Assembly: GCF_932526225.1 (NCBI RefSeq)
Contig: NC_064038.1
Location: forward strand, 8,059,070 to 8,123,069
Source: Nematostella vectensis
Taxonomy: Eukaryota; Cnidaria; Anthozoa; Actiniaria; Edwardsiidae
Direction: 5' to 3'
Length of the DNA: 64,000 nt
The position numbers and the translations under genes were made by a program. Shown one piece after another: positions 46,001-64,000 of the stretch. The notes under the pieces were generated by a model. It saw only the letters and a list, made by a program, of their open reading frames with translations. It was not told the origin of the DNA and ran no database searches. Every line of letters begins with the position of its first letter. Within the stretch, counting starts at the first letter, position 1.

Positions 46001-49000
46001 GGGGTTGACATGAATATAATTCTCTTTATTTTGTCTAAAAAGTACAAATAGCCACAGGAAGGCCATGGGGTTCTTTAACCCTTTTACTTTTGAGCAAAAT
46101 TGTAAGAAAAACAGACTGAAAACACAAACCTCCCCCCCCCCCTATCTCAAGTCTAACACTATCAGTTAAAAGCTACTGCTGACCCAAGACGGCGGTATGC
46201 CTTGAAGTTTCCAACAATGCACTGCAGTGCCTTTTCTTTCTAGCGACGGCACTGCTACAGCCTGTTGCTTACAACAGTTTTGCTTGTAATTTGCTTAAAA
46301 ATTACAGTTTTTTTTCACATCTGGAGTGCCTTAGGACATCATAAAGTCTATTTGGGCATAATTAATGCTGTGCTTGTGGTTGTTTGCACGCTGAGGTTGA
46401 TTCAATGGGATAATTTTAATTAATGGTAATCTAGTTTGGGCTCTTCCGAGTGAGAAAGGAATTTTCTAGTGAATGGCCTCCTACTCTCCAATATGGACCA
46501 TCGTTGCTACCCAACCTTATTAAAAAAATTGTTAACAGGCTTATTCTGGGTTCCTTGGACCTGGAACTGTTTTGTTTGGCTTTGGGGCAAAGAGATTTAT
46601 AAAAAAAAACTGTTATGATTATGGGGGGAGGAGTTTTCCTGCCTCTCTGTCAAGGTGTTTCCGAGACTCCCATGATGCAGTGCAGGCACGCAATTTAGCC
46701 TAAAGATGGTGACTCGCTTCTAATGTGGGTTTTAGCATTGATTATTGTGGCTGATGGCTGTAAAATGGGACCTGACAGAGTGCATTAAAGGTATCTATTT
46801 GTGACTTGATCTGTGTTTGCTTGTCTCTATTTGTAGTTCAGAATTTTGTCTTTTACCCCGATTTTGCCGGCAAAATCGCTCGCGCTCGCGTCGGATTAAA
46901 GCAAAGGCCAACAAACTATATATCAATTTAAAGCTTAATGATTGTACTTTCCTCCTAAAATAATCATTTTTTATACGCGCTTAATTTTGAGAGCTTTTGC
47001 CTGGTCCGAAGTGCGAAATCGACCACTTTTAAACATGCGAATTATTTATACACACCAAAAGCGCGTAACCTCCCGGGATCTGCTTTATATCTTTCGTCCT
47101 GTACTGAACTGACAAACCGTGTCTACATTTCACGTCACACAGCCTCGTTGATTAATAATCAAGGGTCAAAGTTAGGCGTGGAATAATTTTGCTTCTTTGG
47201 CTACAACGCGCTAATTAAGTCCGTAGCAAAAAAAACTATTTATTATCCGCGGCACGGTGTGACAGAACAATATCTATACTAGACGCTTGCCAAGTTGCGC
47301 AGGAATCGGGCGGTTAGAAGTGTACCTTTAATTCACATATTTAGATTAAGATGGGGTGAAATTTGATTGCGAGATATCGGGGATTGAAGTTGTGTAAACA
47401 TTAGAGGAAGCGTGACAGTAATGACAGACGAAGAGCAAATAGAGCCGCGTATGGCAACCAATCACATTGCATGCTCTACACGCAGCGGGAAAACTCTTAG
47501 GCGCTTACATGTCATAGCGCTAGTCGTGCAAGTGAAGGAAGATGCCTAGACTGAAGCGAGCTTGCACCGAAGAAAAGAGCGCGGAAAACTTAAAAAGACC
47601 GCGAACGGAGACAACTCTCTGTTTCAGGCTTTCTTCCTCGCTTAGCCTTCTTCGGAAGCCAAGGATTCTCATTTAATCTTGGCGTAGTTTACAACTATGC
47701 AAAATTTAGAGTAAACGCTTATTAAGTTGATATAAATACGGATAAATCTCGGATAAAACGTCGATAATAATACTGACGCGCTTGTATGCTAATTAGAGGG
47801 AAAAGCGGTAAAAATCAGTTACCCGGATGTTGATCGCGGGACTTTGAAACAGGATTATGGGATTATTGACACCTTCGAGAATAACGCTACACTCGTTCGA
47901 ATTCGGATTTCTTGAATATCTGGCGGAGTATTTAAGATTTTGTTGGTATTTTTTTGCTAACATCTAGAGTGTGCCTATTGTCATCGAATGGCATAATAAA
48001 AAAATTTCACCCGAAATGAATCCATTTGGGTCTACGGTATCGTTAAGCATTTGTTTCGTTGGTCAGAAATCGAGGTTGATCTTGACAATAGAGTCAATTC
48101 TATTACATTGCTTGGATGCGCCTTGGAAGAATCCATGAGTATCCGGCTCTGGTGATGTATGGTTTGCATTTCTGGCGTTTAGGCGTATGGCTTGGTTTTG
48201 GCTTGGTTCTGGCTTATATTTTACAGGCGCCTCAGGGCGTAATAGTAATAAAAGGGTTAAATACAGGAAGCGTCTTTGTATCAAACTCAAAAACACAAGA
48301 TGAAATAAGATATTAATATACTTGGAATAAAACATCGCATTATTTTACTTTTTAGTATTTATTACAATAAATATCTCTGATAATTTAAGAATTCTCTAGG
48401 TACGGCGTTTATCTAAATACAGCCTCATACATTACTTTCATCAAATTAAACAATGATTTATATCAATAGAGTGATTTTCATTAACCTGTTCTCTTTTGTG
48501 TTTTACTGACTATTACCCTTTGACTATCACACTTTGTTTCACAAGTTAGACTAATGAAAACCACTCTATATCATTTTGCTCTACTATAATCCTATTGATC
48601 AGCCTTCATAGTATCTACATAAGCCTGCTTATAAAACTGTCTCCATATTTTAGAGTGGTTTTTATAAAACCATGAAACAAAGCCAGCCAAAAAAAAAGAG
48701 AAGAAAATTATTTGAGTGAAATAGTGCTTGATAAGCTAAAGCATGTTCCATAGATATTTAAAACCACTCCATAGTGTATTTTACACATACAGCAAGAATA
48801 TAGAATAATGTAGAGAAAAGCTTGAAAATAACATAGAAGATATTTCACTTGGCTAAAATCCATGGCTTCATTCCTAATTTTCTGTTGGAGCATTAATACT
48901 GTATCAGTATATACCCATGGAAGACAAAATAAATTGAGGTTTTACTTTTCAGGAGATGCTGGACTTACAGGTGCCTCCAATGGAAATCTTTCTACTCGAC

Positions 49001-49167
49001 ACCCTGAAACAAATGTTTTTTATTATTCAATCTGTAACATTAGTGACTAAAAAACAATCTAAGCTATCTGTCAATTTATTCTCAAAATGTTTAGGGAAAA
49101 ATTTTTTTTTCAAAATGATTTGCTCAAAAGTCAATCTAAAGCTTTCTCCAACCAATATTTGTGACTA

Positions 49168-49173
49168 TTTATT
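49168..49173 (-). promoter_or_regulatory. Candidate polyadenylation signal of the PFKFB-like gene
   Basis: AATAAA on the minus strand, about 255 bases after the stop codon. A second AATAAA lies at about 49076-49081. Confidence 0.4.
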
Positions 49174-49427
49174 CTCAAGATGTTTAGGGAAGTTTTTTTT
49201 TTTAAATGATTTGCTCAAAAGACAAAAGGATGTGCAAAATAGGGTAGTCACCAGGAAAATAATTAAATATTACCTATGAAAGGTGTATAGCTGGGTAGTG
49301 TGCTGGGTCAACACTCTCATCACTGTGACCACGGACAGATAGCCAAAGGTTTCAGGCTAACATAGATTTTCAACACATGGGAAAATCTTTAGTGTTCGCC
49401 ATTATTATCCGTCTGACCATGTCAACG

Positions 49428-57517
<8,090 letters not shown>

Positions 57518-57900
57518 AGCTGAAGAGAATATGAAAAATGCTAGGAACAGTTCAACTTCAATTTTTCAATGTGTACTCTGATAATATTCTCTACCGGCGA
57601 TGCCCTAATACTTTATGCTTCCAGCGATGCTTATTCTACACCAATCACAGTTCGCTATTTTGCAGTTTTAATGATACATGAAGTATCTATGTTTGAAATA
57701 AACATGTCAGACTCGTGGCACGTGCGAGGTCAGCGGCTTGAGTACTCACTGTCACGTACAGGGAACCCACTGTACACGTGCCCGACATGATGACGATACA
57801 TCGAAATCACACAGGATTACCGAGAATCACGCACTGATCACATGGCGGCAAATTGAGAGCCCTATGTCTAGATACCAGCGGTAAGTCCCACTAATTCAAA
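57518..57900. promoter_or_regulatory. Shared head-to-head promoter region, PFKFB-like / TBC1D7
   Basis: Only 383 bases separate the two start codons, which point away from each other. GCACGTGC and GTACACGTGC E-box-like words lie at 57718-57782 and ATGGCGGC at 57842. No TATA box is clear on either strand. Shared regulation is inference. Confidence 0.6.
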
Positions 57901-60900
57901 ATGGTGGACCGGGATGGGAGGAATTTCCGTTCGTTTTATTACGAGACTTTGGGACTGAGAAACGTTGAGCAGAAAAAAGCTTTAGCAATATTGCTCAAGG
58001 ATAACCCTATAGGTGAAAAAACTGTGTTTGTGTTTTATGTCGTTAATTATCCAGTACTCTATGATACAGTGAACTGATTATTTTATTTCGACTTCTGTTT
58101 AATAGATTTGAGTCGTGTCGCTACGTTTAGTTGTAAGTTTAGTCTCCCCGCGGTTTATAGGACCTTAGTGTGGAAAATCCTTCTCGGTAAGTTAATTAGC
58201 TGATTTATTTAATGTGATCTAGATCTTATTAAATCAATTTAAGTCTTTTTATTCATTTGAAAATCACATTTTGTCAAGTTTAGCTTGTGCAGCATTTTTA
58301 GATAATGGTTTATTTGGATTGATTTTAATTGCTTGGAGGGAGCGCAGCGACCAGAGAGCAAGTCTAATCTTGGTATCGCATATGCAAAAAGCTGATTTTT
58401 CGTGTCCACACCACAGGCTTCCCAGTCGGCTGATTGCTCAGAGGGAGCGCAGCGACCTGAAAGCAAGTCATATCTTGGTATCGCATATGCGAAAAGTTGA
58501 TTTTTCGTGTACACACCAGAGGTTTCCCAGTTGGCTGATTTGTATTTTGATTTAATGCTTATCAGTGGTCTTTTTCGAGAACCCCTGTACTGCAACATAT
58601 TCGTCCCGTCCTCCAAGCATTTACTTTCTATTAGAAACTTTTAGTGTAACTTTTATTTAATTGTTATTTCTTTTAGGTGTGCTTCCTCCATACCAGGACG
58701 CGCACTCATTTGTAGAAGAACAGCGCCGAGAGCAGTGCAAGGATTTAAAGCATGCTCTTCAAATTATGCAAAATGAAGAATGTAATATGGATGTTGCTGA
58801 TGTGATCTCCAAGATGTACGTCCTCCAGGAAGGAGGATTCTGTCTTATCAGTATTCCACAGGTTGGCGACGTTTCTAATAACACTTATTTGTAGTGCTGC
58901 TGCCATTTTTCCCCTCACTCAAACCGACAGAGCAAAAAATGGCAAGTTTTCCCAAAATAAGGTCTGGTTAACTTCGGTAAGCTTGAATTTTTGCATAGAG
59001 GTTTTTAGAGGATGTTATGTAAACCAACATATCAAAAAGTGTTTTTTCCAATGTATTCGTCTTCAAGATATGAGACTTGAAGTGAAATTTTTAAATTCTC
59101 CTTTTTTAGGGAGAAGTTGGGTTCTGGTCAGAAGTTAAGTTTGCTCGCTAATATCTCGATTTCATATCTTCTAAATTTCTTTAAAATTTGAAATTAAGCT
59201 TTTGGTCATAGGATCTCCTTGTATGCGGAAATTTGAGCTTATATATTAAGAATTCAAAAAATTCAGTACCATTTTTTTGCTCCGTCACTCAAACCCCAAA
59301 GTAATGAAAATTCAAAATCACAAGAAGGACTCTGTTTTATCAATATTCTGCAGGCTGGTGTGTTTCTAATAACACTCATTTCTAGTGCTGCTTCCACTTT
59401 CTACCCCTTCAAACCCTAAATGAAGGAATCTTCAATTTTAAAAGCTGCAATGTTTTCATTTCTTATAGGGAGTCAGTGGCGATACAGGAGGGAGGGGATA
59501 GGTTTGATTGATATCAACTCGCTAGTTGAATAAAAAAAATGATGTCTGGTTCTGTATAAAAGAACAAAAAAAGAATTAAATTTATGTCTGGGCCATTGGA
59601 TCCATCCATTTTGTATACAACCCTAAATGCGCTAGTATTATAATATCAATAAGATGAGAGGTTTGTGGCTTATGCTGGTCCCTGGATCATATCAAGGAGA
59701 TGAGAGGTTTGTGGCTTATGCTTTTCCCTGGATCATATCAAGGAGATGAGAGGTTTGTGGCTTATGCTGGTCCCTGGATCATATCAAGGAGATGAGAGGT
59801 TTGTGGCTTATGCTGGTCCCTGGATCATATCAAGGAGATGAGAGGTTTGTGGCTTATGCTGGTCCCTGGATCATATCAAGGAGATGAGAGGTTTGTGGCT
59901 TATGCTGGTCCCTGGATCATATCAAGGAGATGAGAGGTTTGTGGCTTATGCTGGTCCCTGGATCATATCAAGGAGATGAGAGGTTTGTGGCTTATGCTGG
60001 TCCCTGGATCATATCAAGGAGATGAGAGGTTTGTGGCTTATGCTGGTCCCTGGATCATATCAAGGAGATGAGAGGTTTGTGGCTTATGCTGGTCCCTGGA
60101 TCATATCAAGGAGATGAGAGGTTTGTGGCTTATGCTGGTCCCTGGATCATATCAAGGAGATGAGAGGTTTGTGGCTTATGCTGGTCCCTGGATCATATCA
60201 AGGAGATTTCAAACCACAATAATCCATGGATGGTTAAATTTTTAAAAATCTGGTAAAATATCTTGCAAGATAATACCCAAAAGTACACATGCCAGACCAT
60301 ACCAAAACAAGAGGGAGTTCTAGGTTTTTACATATTATTTCAACTTCTCCATAATTATCTATTTTTGTTTTGAAGTTAAAAGTAAGGCTAGAACCAGAGA
60401 ATGATAATTTAATTCATGTTTTAATACAGAGGATGCAAGAGTGTGCCAGTCAGATCCGTGCTGTGGTTGAAGTCTTTGTTGACATGTTTGAAGATTTTGA
60501 TGACTTGTACTGGCTTTCAGTGAAATTTATACAGCTCCAGCAATTTACACCATTAGACAAAATGGTAAGTCAGATTTCTGTGAAACACTAAATATTTTCT
60601 TCATTTTATAACCAAGGTTGTCCCTAAGTCTCAGCAGCTAAGAGACTTAGTAGCTTGGAGTCAAAGGTGCTGTATAGGCCAGCTGAATTATGGCTTGTGA
60701 AAACTCAGTGATGGGGTGGATCCTAGGGGTTGGCCGAGCAGGCCCAGGCCCCCCTATTTTCAGATATTTGGTTTAAAAATAACAAGAAATATAGGAAATT
60801 CCATGGAAGAACAATTAATCTGGTCCCCCTTTCTTGAAACCCTTGTCCCCCCCCCCCCCTATGGAACTCCTGGATTTGCCTGTGTATATATAAGATCAGT

Positions 60901-62603
60901 GTTATCTGCTCAATTTCCTGGCCTATAGACAAGTTTCCTAGAGACAATCCTGTATATCCATGTACTAACCCAATTCGCTTATCCTTTTTTTGGTTCTGTT
61001 TAGGCCAAGCTGTTGCAGCATTATCTACAGACTGAGGATAGTACACTGTTTTCTCACCTAAACTCACTAGGGGCATTTCATTACCTTCCTTATCAAAGGT
61101 AAACACAAAAGTTAGCCTTCAATATGACACCATGTAGTTATACTGTAATTTTGATGTTTGTGCTTTAACACACAATCATTGAAGATAGGCATTTTTGGAA
61201 GCCATTATGGTTTTTAACAGTGGCCTGAAAAAGGGTGGCAGGCATCACATATAGTATTTGTGTCAACCATAACGATGCAAGTTTTGTTTTCTTTCCAATT
61301 TTAGAAAAATAAAATCGCCTAATAAAAACTTCCAGTCAAAACCAGGGCTTTCATTAACTTTCAGAGTAGGCGGTGGAGATTGATAAGTAGGAGGTGGAAG
61401 TTACTTTATCTTTTTAGTTCAAATAAAACTTAAGTTGAATATCTTAAAGTAGCCGGCGCTCGGTGGGAAATAGCTGGCACTTCTGCCAGCCGCCGGGGCC
61501 TAATGAGACCCCTGAAAATACATTGTTTTGTTGCAGGTGCATCTCTTGTTTTTGTGGTTTCCCTTTTTTCCTCAAGTTTGTTGATATTAATGACAATCTT
61601 CTGCTATTGTTTCTTACGTAGACAGTTTATTTTTCAGGTGGTTTGAAAGTAGCTTTGCAAAGGATTTACCTGATACTTGCATGGAAAGGTGTGTACTCAT
61701 ATAAAACTTCATGCCCATAGCCAGAATTTTGAGCAGGGGGACGGGGGTTTGTTTATCAATTTATTGGACCATTTTTTCTTAGGAAGCTTGTCGTAGCTCT
61801 CAGTGTACTCAACACTCCTTCATTAGAGTGGTCCTTCCAGTCGTGAGAGGGGTTCCTCCACCCCCCCCCCCCCCCCCCCCCGCACCCTCTCCCAGACAGA
61901 AACCCCCTGGCTATGGGCATGACTTCTACAATTTTACCTCATGCTAAAAACATGAGAATGATTTTATGCCTTATTCTCATCTTGTTTAGAATTTGGGATA
62001 AAGTTGTTGCTGGCTCGACAAAAATCCTTGTCATTGTGGGTGTGGCACTGCTGTTGTTCTTCAAACATTCCCTTATGGGTGCAAAATCTCCAAAGACTGT
62101 CACGGATATTCTGGAAAAGGTTCTTATTCACAATATTGTAGATTAGTTTTAGATACACCAACAACTGTTGTCAAATCTGCCAATTGTATTGTGTTTTAAA
62201 AAAACTTCTTCAGGGAAGATGGAAATTTTGATGAGTCAACTATAAGCTTTGAAGGTGTCATATTCAATATTTACTTGGGTGTTTTGTATTATTACAGATT
62301 ATAGACCAGAGTTTTGATGTATTACTTGGGTATTTTATACCAGGGGGGATCCCATGAAAACAGAAATAAGAGTGATCGTCATCAAAATCAATTTTAACCC
62401 TAAGGGATTGACCTTTAGGTGTGGTCAAAGCAACACCTGGATGTGTGAGCTGCCCCTCTGCTCAACTCACAAGAAGTCAATTATCTCACTTTTTTTTACA
62501 GACATTTGATGAGGACACTTGCCTGATAATTGTGAACAAGGCCATGGAGCTGTGGGACACCCATGGTGCTACCGTGATATCTGAGGCACCAACTGTCCAC
62601 TGA
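57901..62603 (+). CDS. TBC1D7: TBC1 domain family member 7 (8 exons, 314 aa)
   Basis: Third subunit of the TSC1-TSC2-TBC1D7 complex, which restrains Rheb/mTORC1 in animals. Exons: 57901-58012, 58106-58186, 58677-58861, 60376-60564, 61004-61098, 61638-61688, 61990-62119, 62502-62603 (945 bases). The N-terminus RNFRSFYYETLGLRNVEQKK and then LPAVYRTLVWKILLGVLPP match the human protein closely. Later YLPYQRWFESSFAKDLPDTC and RIWDKVVAGSTKILV also match. The single TBC domain spans about residues 35-270. As in human TBC1D7, I do not see a clear catalytic Arg-finger motif. At 314 aa it is slightly longer than the human 293. Exon 4 (LKVRLEPENDN...) has an atypical TTTTGAAG acceptor, but phases close. 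AATAAA lies at 63031. Confidence 0.93.
58330..58545. repeat. Two tandem 105-bp units in TBC1D7 intron 2
   Basis: GGGAGCGCAGCGACC...AAGCAAGT...TTGGTATCGCATATGC...GATTTTTCGTGT occurs twice, with about 12% difference. Confidence 0.88.
59318..59410 (+). repeat. Diverged duplicate of the TBC1D7 exon 3 end and intron start
   Basis: CTGTTTTATCAATATTCTGCAG|GCTGGT then GTTTCTAATAACACTCATTT matches the true exon end at 58845-58861 and the following 60 intron bases, 492 bp downstream. The GT is GC here. Confidence 0.8.
59650..60207. repeat. 46-bp minisatellite, 12 units, very uniform
   Basis: Unit GAGATGAGAGGTTTGTGGCT then TATGCTGGTCCCTGGATCAT, nearly identical in all copies, so recently amplified. 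In TBC1D7 intron 3, not exon-derived. Confidence 0.94.
61710..61921. mobile_element. hAT-like MITE in TBC1D7 intron 6
   Basis: CATGCCCATAGCCAG and CTGGCTATGGGCATG are perfect inverted tips. ACTTC occurs on both flanks. It has an internal poly-C tract of over 20. Confidence 0.75.
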
Positions 62604-63597
62604 CTCACCCATTGGATAGCTAGCTAGGAATCATATAAAGATTTGTATGAGGGGAGGGGGGGTGGGTCGGGGTTGCCACAGCTAAGAAGTTTTTTGCTGG
62701 GGGAGTGGGGTGGCTGCCGTTCCCTGTATTTGCTGGAGTGGCACCAGTTTCTCATGTGAACTTTTCGGAATTCCCAGCTAAAATGCTTATTCTGTCAGAG
62801 GCAATTTCTAAATTATTGTTTGTATTGTAAGTATAAAGCCATTTGGTGTGAAATGTACATAGGGAAATATTCTTTAAAGCTTATGATGCTAAATTTGTTA
62901 CGATATTTTCATTCGTTGCGCAATGAATGTATTTTGATATACTATTTAAGGTATGTTGTTCTGGTAAAATGATATTTAAGATAATTATTTCGATTTTTGT
63001 GTATCTATTTAAAAAGGATTTTTTTGTTTGAATAAAAGTATTTGAAAGAGTCTGCAAATACTGTGGTGTACATGGTCCAATCTCGGGATATCCGACTTCT
63101 TGTCTTTCGTGACCGAGGAATTGAAGCATTTTAGTCAAATACTACTACTTTGATGACTCATTTGACCATATTGGCTGTATTGAGGGCTTGGCAAAAAGAG
63201 CTCCTTTAAATCAAATTTAAAGGTCGACATACACATTTTTTAGCGGTACCTAGTTGTTTTAAAGCATGGCCATTATAATTGGTTTTTTTTTTTTCTAGTC
63301 GTTATTGTAGTTGTTTATTTGGACTGTTATTATTCGGATTCTGCTTGTGCTACCATGCGTTACTTCCGAGAAGGGACTTGCCTTTGTGTGACGTCATAAG
63401 ATAATACGGGTGTGTATTAGCTTTGGGAATATTTGCAATCTAATTGGAATACAAACACGGGGTTGAGAAAAGTTAAAAATAGTTTGGTGTGGATTATGAA
63501 TTTTAAATAAACTCAACTTTTTAACAGCCTTAATTTATTTTGGATCCTTTTTGCAGCGTATTAACGAAAAAAAACCCCTCTAGTTCTAGATATTGAA
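62604..63597. other. TBC1D7 3' UTR and downstream sequence
   Basis: Contains the polyadenylation signal at 63031-63036. No other gene seen. Confidence 0.6.
63031..63036 (+). promoter_or_regulatory. Polyadenylation signal of TBC1D7
   Basis: AATAAA 428 bases after the stop, followed by TG-rich sequence (TGTGGTGTACATGG) about 30 bases later. Confidence 0.6.
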
Positions 63598-64000
63598 TAC
63601 ACTCTTTCATAAGAACTTCTAATTTTTAGTTGAGGCGGGGCCGTTCTTATTTTTGGAACATTTTATGCCTTTAAATTTCTTAGCGATGTCTTAGGAGGGG
63701 GTGCGAAAACCGCAAAGAAAAACGGTAAAACCGTCAATAACCGTAAACCGTGCAGTCTAGAGAAACCGCAATACCGCGGAATGAAATACGAAAAACCGCG
63801 CCAGATTTAAGGCAAAACCGCATCACCGCAAACCCTTATGCCACCACCTTAAATTTTAGTGCTTATAAAATATAGTGCACAATGAGTTATTAGGAAAATA
63901 ATTACACAAATGATCAATAGCAGTAATATTTAAGGTTGTTATTAATTAACACAATTTGACACTGCGTTTTATAACACATAAGACTAATAAAGCAATATTT
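63598..64000 (+). mobile_element. MITE family A, copy 3, carrying a nested 155-bp insertion, cut by window end
   Basis: Starts TACACTCTTTCATAAGAACT and follows copy 2 (20171-20529, reverse complement) to TTAAATTTTAGTG. It is interrupted at 63694-63848 by an AAACCGCAA-rich insert with TTA on both sides. Confidence 0.78.

Larger units (their letters stand above)
45758..49427. other. Intergenic, dehydratase to PFKFB-like gene (convergent 3' ends)
   Basis: No supported gene. It includes the 45-bp repeat, a C run near 46135 and a perfect 20-bp palindrome CGATTTTGCCGGCAAAATCG near 46858. A GC-richer stretch at 46850-47900 has a 45-codon basic frame (ATG 47542, MPRLKRACTEEKSAENLKRP) that I cannot assign. 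The 3' UTRs of both flanking genes lie here. Confidence 0.5.

Overview
The window looks like nuclear DNA of an invertebrate animal. Genes are intron-rich with GT-AG introns, spacing is AT-rich, and there are many short inverted-repeat elements, a large virus-like Polinton-type element and four conserved metazoan genes. A cnidarian, perhaps a sea anemone of the Nematostella type, is my best guess. That is inference from overall style, not proof.

Region 1 (1-10991) is one nested mobile block. A family B DNA polymerase of Polinton/Maverick type reads leftward off the window edge, with a small Cys-rich ORF just upstream. The terminal part of that element is an array of thirteen 220-bp units. The last unit is split by a complete Mutator-like (MULE) transposon (5738-10963) with 79-bp inverted repeats, a 9-bp target duplication with one mismatch, a DDE/SWIM transposase and a second, damaged C2H2 zinc-finger gene.

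Region 2 (12563-31664, +) is peptidylglycine alpha-amidating monooxygenase (PAM). I assembled 20 coding exons for a soluble bifunctional enzyme of about 704-706 aa. All copper, zinc and catalytic residues I know to look for are present. Two homologous, phase-identical copies of exon 7 look mutually exclusive. Intron 2 carries a complete hammerhead ribozyme motif. Region 3 (35119-45757, +) is a fold-type II PLP-dependent serine/threonine dehydratase-like gene (8 exons, 324 aa). Region 4 (49428-57517, -) is a 6-phosphofructo-2-kinase/fructose-2,6-bisphosphatase-like gene (17 exons, 484 aa). Its kinase half is well preserved and its phosphatase half is altered. Region 5 (57901-62603, +) is TBC1D7 (8 exons, 314 aa), head-to-head with the kinase gene across 383 bp.

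The most unusual theme is that several tandem repeats begin at, and include, the 3' end of a coding exon and its 5' splice site. This is seen at PAM exons 5, 9 and 16, dehydratase exon 3, the PFKFB-like exon 12 and, as a diverged extra copy, TBC1D7 exon 3. The acceptor of dehydratase exon 5 shows the mirror case. Reading frames close exactly across all four host genes: 2115 or 2121, 975, 1455 and 945 coding bases.
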